NCBI GenBank assembly: GCA_015680685.1
Contig: MNCI01029388.1
Location: 349,202 to 413,201 of the forward strand
Reading direction: 5' to 3'
Source of the DNA: Gnetum montanum
Taxonomy: Eukaryota; Streptophyta; Gnetopsida; Gnetales; Gnetaceae
Length of the DNA: 64,000 bases
Shown here: positions 1-14,100 of the stretch, piece after piece
Layout of the letters: each line of letters opens with the position of its first letter
How positions within the stretch are numbered: the first letter of the stretch is position 1
Notes under the pieces: model-generated
Told to the model about the DNA's origin: nothing
Seen by the model: only the letters and a program-made list of their open reading frames with translations
Database searches by the model: none
Position numbers and translations under genes: made by a program

Positions 1-2035
1 AGCCTCAACAAGCATACCAAACACATACAACCAGTCTTCCTTTATGGTCCAACATAAGGGTTTTTACATCCCTCTAGAACTTTCTGATTTTACTATCTGG
101 GGCTTATCTTGGACCTTTTATATTTCATTTTACACTATAAAATTAGCATTACAACAATAATTTTAAGTATTACAAGGGACATTACTTTTAAAAACAATAA
201 CAAAATGGGTTCTTTAAAGTACAAAGATTTGGCTTCAATTTTAACAGTTTCTGCTTTCTGTTGCATTTTATCTTTCCAGCATTTCATCTATACGCTGTTC
301 ATTTGTTACCATTACTGTTTAACAAATCCTATAAACTTTTGTACTTTGGTTATTGTGTGTCAGCACTATCATAGTTGCCCTCCCATTTTTGTGCTTGTAA
401 AACCATATACTATTGTTGTTGTTTTAGTCAAATCAGATCCAAGTTCACTGGTCTACACTTTGTTGTAGTTGTATACACTACATTTGTTACCACTACTGTT
501 TAAGCTTTTGTAGTTGTATACATTATATTTGTTACCATTACTGTTTAAACTTTTGTACTTTGGCTATTGCGTGTCAGCACTATCATAGTTGCCATCCAAT
601 TTTTGCCTATTTTTAACCATATACTATCGTTATGGTTATTGCATGTCAGCACTATCATAATTGCCCTCCGCTTTTTGCCTATTTTTTAAATCATATACTA
701 TTGTTGTTGTTTTGCCCAAATCAGATCCAAGTTATTGTCTGATTACCTTTGATTGTTCAAGGCTTGTTTGCCCTTGTCCGAATCAGATCCAAGTTCTTGT
801 TTGATTACCTTTGACTGTTCAAGGCTAGTCTACACTTTGTTGTAGTTGTATACACTACAAAATGTAGAAGGATTTTTGTCGTACAATATCCCATGGTAAG
901 GAATGGTAATGTGATATTTATAGTTTTGCACTACTCTTATCCCAACGCATGCTGGGTTATTTTTCACCTCTTGGCCCACCCAGAGGGCCAGAGGCTTTTG
1001 CATCAGCACCCTTTCACAGAGTCTTATTAGGTGATTATATCGTAAGCCAAATGTATATACTGTAATACTGGTTAGTGATGAGTCTATTGTTGGTGAAAGC
1101 ATGGCTTTTGGTCCTTCTTCAAAGTGATGTTTTGTTGTCCACTTAATTTCTATACAATAATAATCAATTCATCTTCTTACCTTTCAATACTTTAATGTTT
1201 ATGTCTTTATGATTTACTTCATTGTTAGAGTTGGATGTGTTTGACCCATGGAATGCAGGCAGTTTAGGTATCATGGTGATATGTGCTCCGTGTACCATGG
1301 AATAGGTGTAATTTAGGCATGATAATGATCCTTTTATTTTAAGTTTACTTTATATTTTATTATGCGTTTGATATATGTTGACTAAATAAAATGAATAAGA
1401 ATTGAACTCTCAATTGTCTGATGACCAACCATTCCAGTTTTTATTTGTCCTTTAAACCCAATGATAGCTGAGATATGAGATACAGAAAACACAACATTTT
1501 CAAACTCAATTTCAACCATTCCTTGGAAGTTTACAACGGAGTTGCTCAGTACATTTGTATGTTTCTTAGAGAACGGATCTCTTACAGCTTTTATCACCAG
1601 CTTTCATTTTCATGCATACTACTTTCAAGTTCTGTATAGTGTTTTAGTAGGTTTCTTGTTAAATTGGATAGTAGAAGTGAAACAAAGGTTTTTCCCAAAC
1701 TTGGTGAACATTCTGTCAAGCATGCATTCAGGCAAGTCCCAACGTTCATAAAATAGGCAATATTGATACTCTGGGGTCAAGTATGTTTTAGTTTGTAATA
1801 AGGAATCTTTCTTTGCCATAGCTTATATATTGTAAACCAGGAATGAATGTTGCATCTTCTTGATTTCTGTTCTTCACTTTCTATGTTGACTGCAATTAGC
1901 CCTTAAATAATCTGTAAAATAATCATTTCTTGATTTGATGTTCTTTAAGAACAGCTTAAAATTTATGCATTTGCTCAGGAGGAGGGAGACTATACTAATA
2001 CAAAGATTATTATGCATAACTTGTCGTTGCCCCAG
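1..2035 (+). other. Intron (or 5' region) of the DJ-1C-like gene, no exon found
   Basis: I searched this stretch for the missing first part of DJ-1 domain 1 (a GxEExE motif and a hydrophobic strand ending LP followed by a GT donor) and found none. It holds the complex tandem repeat at about 295-870 and otherwise unique AT-rich sequence. The longest frames are not protein-like. Confidence 0.5.
295..870. repeat. Complex nested tandem repeat
   Basis: Several blocks recur two to four times: TTTGTTACCATTACTGTTTAA, TGTCAGCACTATCATAGTTGCC, ACCATATACTATTGTTGTTG, CAAATCAGATCCAAGTT and CTACACTTTGTTGTAGTTG. Their order varies between copies, so this is a higher-order minisatellite rather than a single unit. 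No coding potential is apparent. Some similar LTR regions show this structure, but no LTR ends were found. Confidence 0.7.
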
Positions 2036-2185
2036 GGAGGAATGCCAGGTGCTGCTAGGTTACGAGACTCAGAAAGTTTGAAAAATATTACAAAAATGCA
2101 TGCACATAGAAATCGATTGCATGGTGCAATATCCGAAGCTCCAGCTATTGTGCTTGATGCATGGGGATTGTTACTTGGAGTTGAG
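2036..2185 (+). CDS. DJ1C: DJ-1C-like exon: domain 1 nucleophile-elbow segment
   Basis: This exon encodes 50 residues, from [11 protein letters not shown] to WGLLLGVE. The acceptor is CCCAG before 2036, chosen because domain 2 starts its matching exon at the same codon (GGIPGA). The donor is GAG|GTCAAC at 2186. The position of the DJ-1 catalytic cysteine holds serine (TCC, 2132-2134) in the motif HGAISEAP. The preceding part of domain 1, expected to end in a hydrophobic strand plus LP, is not found in 1-2035 and must lie upstream. Confidence 0.9.
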
Positions 2186-5100
2186 GTCAACATAATTTTA
2201 TTTAACTACTTTCAGTAGCAGTTTATTTTTTCTTTTAAACAACTTAACTATAATCCTGCTTGAATAGATAGTTTTATTTCTGAAAGTATTGTGTTGTGCA
2301 AAGGTGGAATTTGTACCACTCTTATTGAGCAAATTTGGCATTTCTTATGGATTGTTTTTTGACATTTCAGGTGGCATGTCATCCTCAATTCACCTACAGA
2401 ACCTCTGCCCTCTGGCTTGTTAAAAAGAATGTTCATAATGATGGGACAATAACCACAGCTCGTGGTCCTGGTAATGCTATGGAATTAGCACTTTCATTTG
2501 TTGAGCAGCTTTTTGGACATGAAAAATGTGACGAAATACAAAAGGACTTGGTAAGTCAGTATTTGAATTATAGATTTTCTCCAAATAGACAAACTGTACA
2601 TCCTTATGCTTTGAATCCGTATTGGTAATAGCTCTGTATGTGGAGCTATGCTTGTATGGATTGCATTTAATTTAACAAAAATGTCTCAATGTATGCTAAA
2701 ATGTTACGTGGAAAATATTTGTATTCGTTCTAAGTTTGAATGTCAAAATATGTTGTTTAAGTATGACTACCTTTAGTAACAGAGGATCTTTCCCTGTCTG
2801 AGTGGTTAGGATAATATTATTTAAAAACTGGATATTCAAATACATTTCATTGATTTAATTGATCTGAATGCAGACCTCTTATTGTTCATAGATGCAAACA
2901 TCGTATCAGGTGCTTAATTAATGAATTAAGAACAGTTTAGTTTTGTGGCATACTTCTTAGTTTGAGAAAGCTTTTGACTTGAACATTGATTTGTTACGAC
3001 TTATGAATGAGGTTAAAAGTACGTTATACCATTTACTTGCTTTATAAGAAGGAAAGCATAGATTGATAAAAAATCTGCTGAATGATTTGAGCTCTATAGA
3101 AGGGGAAATTGAGCAGCTAGCAACATCACATATTTTTAAACAGTTGCAAGGCCTTTGGGATACAAATGAGCAAGGTCAGTTCATTTAGGCTTGAACTATA
3201 TTAATCTCATATTTATGCTTTCCTATACCTTTCATCTTTTTTTCCATCTCCATGTTTTTTTTTCTCTAAATATGTAAAAATTTCTTAAGATGAACCCATC
3301 ATTTCATTTGGGCGATTCTCTATTCTCTAAATATGTAAAAGTTTGTGAAGATGAACTCCTCATTTCATTTAGGTGATTCACTATTACAATTGACCACAAT
3401 TTGAAATAAACAATATTTTGGCAACACCCATTTCTCATTGTAACACTCAACTGTGATCCTTTACAATAATTGTATGTCATGGTTTGTCATTATAGATTGT
3501 CCTTTGAGATTGCTACATGCACTGTAACACAGAATGTTCGTCTCTTTATGTTGACGTTAGCATCAACAGCCATAACTAGTCATCAAGTAAACCATGATGG
3601 ATATATGTCTATTAACTAAATCCTTAACACAAACTTTATGTCAGTTATAAGGAAATTGCAAGGTAATGCATATGGATATGTAGTGCCTCACATTTGTACA
3701 TGTGACCCCAGTACTCTATTAAATACTTAAGACTTTAATTTGTTTTAAAGCTTATATATATTTGTAGATGTGCCTAATGCTTCTTACTAATATGAAGACC
3801 TTTGTTTGGGTGACATAAGCAAGATTACTATTTATTTCTAATTTTTGTCTAATTTTTTATTTTAAGTTTTTTAAAATATATATTTTATTAATGAACAAGC
3901 ATTGCAAAGTATAGCATTATTTTAGAATAATATTAGAAAATTAATGTGATGTGGATCCATGGTTTATTTTGATGTTTAGTTGGAATTTTTAAATTATTGA
4001 ATATTTATTTAATTAAAGTACATCAAAATTCAAAGTTGTTAGATTGCACTCAAATTTGGTAGACTAACTCAATTTTACACCTAGAGTATCGATCTCCAAT
4101 TATTTTTTCAATTCGAGCCCTTGATTTTGAGATTTTATAATGTTAAACAATTTAAGAATACCATGTGGGACCATGTTTTTCTTGATTCAATTGAAATATT
4201 AATTTCTAGCATGGTAGCTATGGTGTGTTTGTGCTTGTTACAACTAGCTTGGTATGTGTAAACTATTGGATGGACAAAAAGGTTAATATCAATGATTTTT
4301 ACTAGATAAATTAAAGGAAATGTGGAAAATAGATATAAGGCCAAAAACAAATTAGAAATCCTCATAGCATATAAACTAACTTAAAATAAGACAAAAAGGC
4401 GGGGCCATAAGAAAAGTCAATGTGGGATGTTGATGTATGCTCTATGATATGCATATAATGGCATCTATTTTATTTATATGCTAATTGTCTACTTCATATT
4501 AGTGGTTGGAAAAAAGGGACAAAAGACTCATTTAATAAGGGCCATGTGACTCTTTTGAGTGTTATTGATCTTGCATGTTGACTCCCTCGTGAGAGCTTCA
4601 TTGTCCAAGGCAAGTAGCAATAATGCCATGAATAGAAAATAGATTTTGAAGAATGGGTTGTCTACTTTTTACACATTGTGTAAACTTTTGTACACAAGTT
4701 TTTACCCAAGCCTTAGGATCTCATCCATCCTATAAATAGAGGGGCAATTTGCTTTCATTCTTACTTTTGCTAAGGAAGGGGAGACTATGCTAGTTGGAGG
4801 GGTGAGGAGTTGAGGAAAGGAGAGAGAAAGTGGCTGTCCTTTGCTTTTTCTCTGCATCTCCTGGGTTGTCCTGAGTGTTCTTGTGGGCTCTTGGAAAGTT
4901 GATTTTGCTGCTGCTGTTGGAGGCTTTTGTGACTGATTTTTGGGGACTGTTTGGCTGATTCAAGTGATTGTTTTTCTCTGATTTTGCGGGAGGATTTTAG
5001 CAGCACCTTGGACTTGTAGTTTGAAGCTGATTTCTTAAGGTTATTGGCTGAACAATGACCCAAACTTGAGGTGCCTTCTCCCTCCCCAAATTGGTCAAGT

Positions 5101-8100
5101 TCAACTTTAAAAGTGTGTATTTCAAACCCTTATTGTACAAAAGTTTTAGTTGGTGTTTGAAGTTGTATTGGCTTGGACAACTAAGGATTATTTCATAAGG
5201 GCATGTGTGATTTCTTGTGAGTTGTGAGTCATGCAAATAGTCTCTCATATGTCTTGGATCTAATTTTTGGCATGCATGTTTTGGGCTTATGAATTAGCAT
5301 TTTTTTTTGTGTCATGTGCACTTGGTATTTCATGTTATTGTGATTTTTTTTAAATAAGAAAGAATGCCTCTCATCATTCTATCCAAGCTTGGTGATCTCT
5401 TGTATGGGCTAAAGGGCTTAGTTTTTGAAAGTGCTTGATGGTGTTAGCCCTGACCATTTTATCCCATCTTGGTGTTCTTGTTGTGTGGGCTACAAGATGC
5501 TATAGGGTTGGAGAGACTTGGTGTATTACAGCTGGATGGCCAAAGGGTCCATTGAGGACTCATTTTAAAATTAAAAATAATCTATGCATATTGAGGATTT
5601 TTGATGTCTTTTGTTAGGTGCACATAGTTTGTTTTGTTGATCATTTTTGGGTCAGTTTTGAGGGGTTTTTCAGAAAGTTTTCATGTTCCAAATCATTGTT
5701 AAATGGTCCTTTGTTCAAGCCTACATTTCTCTCAATGTGAAAACATGAGAGACTGGAAAATTTATTAATGAAGATGCCAAAGTTTGGAACTATGTTAATT
5801 TATCATGGTGTTCAAGCTTAGTGTATATCAGATTTTATTGTTATTTCTCCTTTCCATATTGCACAGGAACACATCAAATTGTGTTTATTTTCTGCTCCAT
5901 AAAATCAAGTTATAATGCTAATTTTTGTTTCATCAAGTTATATATATAATGCTAATTTTTGCTCTTATTGCCATCTCAAAAAAAAAAAAAAAAAAAAAAG
6001 GGACTGTAGGTAGTTGACTTACCGTTTTATTATGTATATTATGTGTAATGTCTTTGGTGCCTTGTGTGAGTATTTTTCCACAGCCAACTCATATGGCAGC
6101 TGTTTAAAGAAAACTCAAATTAACTGTACTATAGCAACAATGGTAAGATGCTTACCCTGCCAGTCAGGCAATCTCTGTGGGCCACTTTTTTCAAAACCTT
6201 AGCTTATAATTCTTTAATTTCTTTCAAGAAATAATGGTATACCCAAATTTGCTTGTGAGACTAACCCCTTCACATCTTGCTTAAATGTTGTATTTAATTA
6301 GTCAATGTAGTTTTTTTTGATGCATAAGTATTTCAACTTCAGTCCTATGCGGTTTATTGGGGGATAGGTAAAACGACTATTTTATTAATAATAAAATGGT
6401 GGAGTATCTTGTGTAATTTAAGATACGAGTTTCTTATCTATTATGATGGTTGAAGTATGTTCAACTATGGGTAGCAACGAAATGCATCAATCAACAAATT
6501 TTGTAATCGTCCGTTTCTTTACGTCTTGTAAATTTTGCATGCTGCTGATGAAATAAGCACATACGTCAAATATAAATTATTATTTTCATAATTATATCTT
6601 AAGTTCTTAAAATTATTTAAAATAAGATTCGGCCGGTTTTTTATATTGTAAGTTTTCATTAGGCAAATATAGATTACCAAGGAATTCAGTGAAACTATAG
6701 AGAGAAACAATGTGTATGCATGGGATACACATTCAAGTGTTTCATTATGCAATTTGAAGGCATACTCTGGTGTAACATGCATTATTTATGTTTTTTTTTC
6801 ACAAAAGAATCTAGGGAGCATGTGAAATGTTTGGTGATAGTTTTTTCCTTGCTTAGATTTTCGAATCTTTAAATTTATAATAGTGGAAAGTTTAAGGCAG
6901 TAACTTGTTAGTGTCATATCCTTTCATTGTAATAGTGAAATGTGTGCCTTGTTTCATGTCCTCACTTTGCACCTTTTTTTTGTTTCGAAAAACGTCAGGT
7001 ATTATATTAATATAAACAACTGTACACAGAACCGGAAAGCCCCAAAACAGCCAAATCCCGCCATCCACCCAAACAAACAAAACTGGGTGACGGCAACCCC
7101 ACTTTGCACCTTTTGGTAAGATATGAAATATATCATTTGCGACAGATGCATACCTGCAAGTAAAATGTTCCTTGCTTATTTGCTTTGTGGGACTGACAAA
7201 TACTAACAAACTATCAGCTAATATGGCGTATAAAATCCCAGCTGAAAAAGTAGGGAATAGACATTAACAAAATTATAGTAATTTTGTAATTGAACAACAT
7301 TGAAAACAAATAATGAAGTAAGAGAGAATTTTTTGAAAGCAACACAAGAATCCAATATGACGGAATATAACAAGGAAAGGACCTAGGGAAAATGTCTGAG
7401 TTTTATAAATTCCTTAAGAATCTGTTCCATGCTAGGAATGTTTTTTTTTGGTTTTTGAATTAACTTTATATAGATGAGCCTTTTAGTTGTAGCCATGTTG
7501 TCTTCTCTTTTGAAGTTCCAATACCAAGTGTTAAAAAGTGAGGGAAGATAAAATGGACTTTTGAGTCTGTAATCACATATGCGGAAATTATGTGGGGCCT
7601 ATATGCTGATGAGGATTTGATAAAAAACATCATATTGACCTCAAACTATAACTCACTTTATTACATTTTTAACATATCAAGGAAACAACTCAAATAAATG
7701 TCATATAATATTCCCATGCTCCCTTTTAGTCTATGAACTTTTGCGACATCCTATTGTCCAGTACATCAGCAAAGGTAGTCTTAAGCCAACAGGTGCCATC
7801 ACAGCATTTACCGAGAGCCATACAATGGATTGCCAATTCAACCATTTTGCCATTAGAAAATATGAAATAATGGTTTTATCGTTTTTCCTGAATGAGTAAT
7901 CAACAAAATCTAGTTTATTGCTAAATCTCATGCACCCTTATGAGTGTTTTCTTTGATTTTTTTTAAAAAAATTTTCAACAGGAAAAGAGAGTATTTTATT
8001 TGTCAGAAATTACAGATTGGAATACTGTGCTTCTTTGATAAATTAGTCATAAAAAATTTATAATTTTACAATTTACAAATCATAGTAGTTTATTACTATA

Positions 8101-11100
8101 AATGTGTTTTTTACTTTTAAACTCTGTGGCAATAAATGTGAAATCTGTGTTTATATAGGTGATACCTAAAGTTTTTGGGAATGAGCTAGAGAAAGTAGAA
8201 GTTAATGCTGTGGAATGGAAATGCTCAAATAATCCCCGAGTAAGCTTATTTGGTTTGAAACGTTGTTTCTTTCTCCTGTCTTCGCAATGAATTACATTGG
8301 TCCTCCTAACTACTTAAGACCGGCATTTTGATTCCTTTTAACTTTTTTGTTGTAAAGTAATAACTAACCCGCTTTACTGGCATCTTGAAATTTTATCCAA
8401 TACAGTTAGACTTGTAAAAATTGATAACCTTTCAAAAAAAAAAATATATTTTTTTTCAATCCACCAACGTGATTCTTTGTTAAATTCCTATAACCTTTCA
8501 AATGTGATAATTGGTTAAAAAATTGGGGAAAAACCACATAGGAATCAGATTTGAGAGGTATCTATGTATATTGTATACTTGCATATCAGAAATTTATACA
8601 ACTTCAGAAAACATAATGTATATTGGATTCATAAACAAATATGCATTATTGAGAAAAAGGTCATCATCAAGAGGCTCAATGCTGATCCTATTGAGAGAGG
8701 TCCTAGGAGGGCCAGTAAATGAATGAGAGCCTAATCTCTTTTTGAGGGGCTGTGCCCAGGCTTGAACCCAACCTAATCTCTTTTTGAGGGGCTGTGCCCA
8801 AGCTTGAACCCAGGTCTTATTACCTGAGAAACAAGGACCTTATCATCACTCTAAATGATGGCCTCCATAAACATATACACATTATACTCTATGAAAATAT
8901 TTTCCAATTTTTTGCTGAACTTCCAAGGGGTGTGATGCTAGTGGCAACCATATTCATATGTGTTAATGCCGCAAGATTCTTAAGTAGCAACTTGAGTGAT
9001 TGGAGTAAATAAAGTTATTAAGTGTTAATAAAAAGTATTGTAAATAAAAAGTTGGGAACCACGAGTACTAGTTTAGACCATACTTATGAACATAAGATTG
9101 GGTTCATGATCTAGGCGATTTGGATCACAATCCAAACAATTGTGATCTAGATCATAGTTTGAACAATTGCAATCCAAATTGGTTTTGGATAACAATTCTA
9201 GAAGATTCTGGATCATGATCTAGTTTGGAATTGTAATTCTAGGTGATTCCAAAATCTTTAAAAACACTGATGGGAAAGTTACACTTTTTAAATGTTAAAC
9301 ATTTCTTTAAACATTAAAACACATTCCAAATAACAATTTGAGTTTGAATACAACTATAAAAGTAGAAAGAATGAGCATAGAATATTGTGGATATGTGTCA
9401 TCCGCAATTTCAAGGTTTTCAGCACTTTGAGTGCACATTTTTCTACAAGGAGCAACACATTCAGAGCACAACACATTCTTGTGAAGCTCAATAGTACATT
9501 CTTCAAGACGTTAACAATGTATTCTTCAACTCATTTTGAATCACTTCAGTAGTTGATTTCAAACATTCTTCAGCTTATTTGTTTTAGTTGATAATGAATA
9601 CTAAATACTACAGTGTAGCACAAAGAAACAACCTATAGTGTAGTAATACCCCACATTTGTACATGTGACCTTAGTATTTTATTAAATACTTAAACTTTAA
9701 TTTGTTTTACAGCTTATATATATTTGTAGATGTGCCTAATGTTTCTTAGTAATATGAAGACCTTTGTTTGGGTGGCATAAGCAATATTACTATTTATTGT
9801 CTACTCTTTATTATTATCTTAAGTTTATATACATATATTATTAATGAATGAACATTTCAAAGTCTAGCATTATTTTAGAATAATATTAGCAAATTAATGT
9901 TATGTTGATTCATGGTTTATTTTGATGTTTAGTTAGAATTTTTAAATTTTTAAATATTTAATTAATTAAAATACGCCAAAATTCAAAGTTGTCGGATCAT
10001 GTTTAAATTTGGTGGACTAACTCAGTTATATACCTAGAGTATAGACATACAATTAGTTTTTAATTTGAGCCATAGATTTTTAGATTTTAATGTTAAATGA
10101 TGAAAAAGTACTTGGTGGGACCATATTTTCCTTGATTCAATTGAAATATTAATTTCTAGCATGGTAGTTATGGCATGTTTATGCTCGTTACAACTGACTC
10201 GACATGTGTAAAATGTTGGATGGATAAAAAGTTTAGTATCAATGATTTTTTACTCGATAATGATTTTCATGTCCATTATCCCTTTTCTTTTTCTTGTCCT
10301 TGTTCTTGGTGAATGCTTGTTCAGTTTTCTCTTCCACTATCTTGAGTGTTGTTGTAAACTTTTCATTCACAGAGTCCCCCATTTTTCTTCCTTGTTTGCA
10401 ATGTCATTTACTGATTTCTGCATTGGTAGAGTTTTATTCTGAATCACATCTTCCATGGTTTCTTCTTTTTGTGTCTCATAGATTTTCGCATTTCTTTTCT
10501 TGAGAGCAAGATCTTTGTTGTGTTCTTTAGTTGACTCTCTCTTACGTAGCTCTCCTTCTTCTTTTGCCACTTGATCTAGTATTCGTTGGATTTGGGCTAT
10601 CATTGTGGACAATCTTCCTTGGGCATATACTCCAAGTGTCTCTCTTGTTTTTTTTTAACGCATCAATGATGTGCTGTAGTTGTTTCCTTTGAGTGAATCC
10701 GTGACATGGGCATCTATTTAACGATGAATAATGTTTGCCCATTGTTGTATCAAGGGATTCATGTGTCCCTTGTTTCTATTCTTGGATTTGTTTTCTTTAA
10801 TTCAACACTCTTGAATAGGTTTGATATTTATCATTGAAGAGCTTCAACATGGTACTCCATCTCCTAATAAATTATGGTTCTAAAGATCTATACTAGCTCT
10901 TTGTCTCCTTAATGAGTGTTTTTGGAAACAACTTTAATTTCTGCCAATTATTTTCTATGTTTTGTAGGGTGCAGACATTATGGAATGCATTGAATCATGC
11001 TTTGAGTGGCCAATAAGGGTTCTTCATAGTCTATAGGTTTGTAAGCTCTGTAGTAGTGACCCCTTTGATGCTCATAATGTTCTCTTCTCTCATGCCTTGG

Positions 11101-14100
11101 TCCCCTTTCTCTTTCTTCATCATCATCTTCTTCGTCATCGAGAAACCTTCTTCTGTTGGTGTGTCTGTCATGATCTCTTCTTCTCTCCTTGTCATGATCC
11201 CTTGGTCTTCATCCTCCCTTGTTAGAGTTGTTGATGAGTGTGATGAAGAGGATTGAGGACTTGGAGAATGGTGTTGGCTGGTTCTCCTTTTATGACTCCT
11301 TTATTTATCTTGTTTGGATCTATTGGAGGTCTTAGGCCTTGATTTCTTTTGAAGTTTGGAGTTTGCCTCATCTCTTCCAGGAGTCTTTCCAAGGGTTGAA
11401 CATAATTTTGACTTTGGAGGATCTTTAGTTTTTAAAATGGATGATTGAGAACTGGATCTATGCTCTATGAGCATGATGAGACTTTTCAACTTTGTGTGGT
11501 GTATTTTTCTTTTTTGTAAGGACGATTATTTGTGGTGCCTTTTTTCCTTTCTCTTGTTCATATCTTTGTTGCCATGATGGCATCTCTTCTTGCTTGATCC
11601 TTTGTTGGGTGATATGTCCTTGTCATATTGTTGGTAACTTGATACCCTCCTTGTGCATGGCCAAGACTTGATTTCAGTAGAGTTGCTCGGAGCATTGATG
11701 GTGCTGAACAATCAAGTGGTAGGGCAATGTTGTATTGTAAGTCTCTCCATCTAAACTGTTCATCTTGGTGGAAAATGAATCTAAAATCAGGGTAATAAGG
11801 ATCAACATGAGCATATGATATTCTAGTTTGCATCAGCCCACTCCAATTGTCTTCGTTATAGTTTCTGTCATTGCTTTTATTAAGGTCAATAGCTGGTGGA
11901 GATTTCACTTTATGTGTAAAAGCCATTTTTAAGCTTATTAATGCTCAAGTGTGTATTTAGAAATTATTTTAAGTGTTTGAAAGATAAGCTTGACAATACT
12001 TGATACAACAAACTATATTAGAATCAACTAATTAGCAAACATTGACACATCCTTGACAATGAGGCCAATGATGAGTATCAGATAATTCCAACACTTAACC
12101 ATACAAGTCACAGGTGTTCATGCGCGACTAGATCGTAATTAGTGGATGGACAATATAAGTATACTAGTAGTTGATGATAAGTTCATGATTGTTATTTTCT
12201 CGCTTGGAGTTAGCGACGTGGAAAATGTATGGTTTAACTCTCTGTAAGGTATATAATCAGTTGATGTTGTAAGGGCCTAAGTATACTAATAGTAAACATA
12301 TGAAAAATGAATATGAATTGTAAGTATACTAAGGACAATGAAAATATAAAGCTAATCTAGCCTATTGACGATAAGTATCCAGTCTTAGCCTGTTATACAT
12401 GTCATGGGCTGATGTAATTGTTATTGTAAACACTAAGCAACTTTCTCATTGAGCAAATCAAGTAAAGTCACTACTGGGTTACCAAACAACTACACTTTAC
12501 ACTTGAAATTAGTTGTACTTATTTTGCCAATATTAACAAACAATGGAGTAGTAAATGACTTATGAATGTAAATGACAAAGTAAAAATAAAGTGCATAAGA
12601 ATGTAAATCTATTCTATATGAAATGCTGCAATGATGAAGATTAATCTCGATTTTTATTGTTGGTTATGGATTGTGTCCATGAATAATCCACTCGAATAAA
12701 GATGCCATAAATCGCAATTCACCACATTGTAGGCATTCACAACTAACTCTAAGTTCATGAAAATAAATTGCAATAATTTTGTTGAAGGTTGGCAAAACAT
12801 TACACTTGACATGATGGTGGGCTTGTATTTATAGGCATGACCATAGCCCACTCTATCATATCTACGACATCGTATATTGAGCTATGATATCATAGATACA
12901 ATATTATAGTCATTTACATCAAATGTTTTATCAAGGGCAATAAAAAATCTATGATGCATTGATAGAAGGCCATGCATATAACATATAAAAACCTACAACA
13001 AATAAGGATCAGCTTGTAGGATCAAAGAAAAACTGTTGAGTACCATGTTGTAAGGATCTAGGATTGAGTCAACATAGAATAGAGTATTGAGTGGAACAGG
13101 AGAATTGAGAGCTACACCAGTATTGTAGATTTTTTGGAGGTCCTAGGTGATCTTCTTGGGTGTTATCTCCAAATGTAGAGGTACATTTCACTTGGAGAAA
13201 AGTATCGGCTGCAATGCTAGAATTGTTACACATGTTAGGATGCGCAACTAGCATAAGGTCCATCTCTACTATTAGGATATGAATTCTGAATTTCCAAATT
13301 CTTCAAAAAGCCAACCATGATTCAAAACAAGTCAAGGTCACTTGTGGTGAAATTTATGTCAATGACGAGTTGTGGGCCACTCTTGGTAAATTCACTTCGA
13401 GTTGTGGTGAGGTTGTGGTCAGGTCATGATGGCCTGAAAATAATTAAAAAATCAAAACCATGTTAATCAGGAGTGCTACTATTGGTCATGGTGAAGGCCG
13501 TCGGTTGGACCACAACCATGGTGACCATTCTAGCTCTTGTACTACTTTGTATTTTAATTTATGGAAAACCACAATTGAACCATGAGTTGTGGTCACTTTC
13601 TATGTTTACAAGTCATAATGGGATCTTGGTTTGCAAGACCATTAGTCATGGTGAGGTTTTGGTATGTCGGCCAAAACAAATTACAACATGCGATAATTTC
13701 AAGATGTAAATTACATATAAATTAGACCCAAAGAAGGGCAAAGAAAGCTAGAAAGATGTGTCTAAGCCTTTGGACAACAATTGAAAGGCACTTGAAGGCA
13801 CAATTACTGAAATGAAAAAAGAAATTAGGGAACAATTTCTTGCCACCAAGAATCCATGGAAAACATGTACAAACATGGTAAATCTTCAAGAATGCTTGTA
13901 AGTTTGCCTTGTAAGCGTGTAAAACTTGTCAAGAAATCATGCGTCCACCTTGCTTGAAGCTTCCAAAGCTTACGTATGGCTAAATTGAACAAGATTGAAA
14001 AGGAATTTGAGCCAAGGTTTAAGAATTAGCAAGAAACCCCAAAAGAGGGATCGCCAATCTTCAAATTCTGAAACAAATTGAAAATGGAAAGATATATTAG

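Larger units (their letters stand above)
8240..9638 (+). other. Intron sequence with small repeats
   Basis: A 42-bp direct duplication with TTTTTGAGGGGCTGTGCCCA occurs at about 8730-8813. A dispersed repeat rich in GATC and CAATT motifs at about 9070-9270 is related to 51035-51225. No gene is recognised. Confidence 0.45.
10259..12950 (-). mobile_element. Athila-like Ty3 retrotransposon, copy 1: 5' LTR and gag only
   Basis: In minus orientation: LTR with a TATA box (12826-12833), primer-binding site (12050-12067), then gag from 11926 down to 10260, where the element is cut and joined to LTR copy B. The whole block parallels copy 2 at 45876-49990: the same gag start, the same LTR phrases around ATAAGTCACA and GATGGACAAT, and the same TATA context. 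The outer LTR limit is approximate. Confidence 0.7.

Noticed and set aside
109-468. 119-codon + strand frame
   Set aside because: It lies over the start of the complex tandem repeat, has low-complexity Ile/Tyr/Leu composition and no domain; treated as chance.
1-2035. First exon of DJ-1 domain 1
   Set aside because: I looked for a GxEExE motif and a strand ending LP before a GT donor and found none, so the exon is taken to lie upstream of the window.
4785-5063. 92-codon minus-strand frame with a Gln run
   Set aside because: It sits in the R/U5 part of LTR copy A, downstream of a TATA box on the other strand, and shows no protein similarity.
6892-7209. 105-codon minus-strand frame
   Set aside because: It runs through the 122-bp LINE insertion and both target-site duplications, so it cannot be an old coding region.
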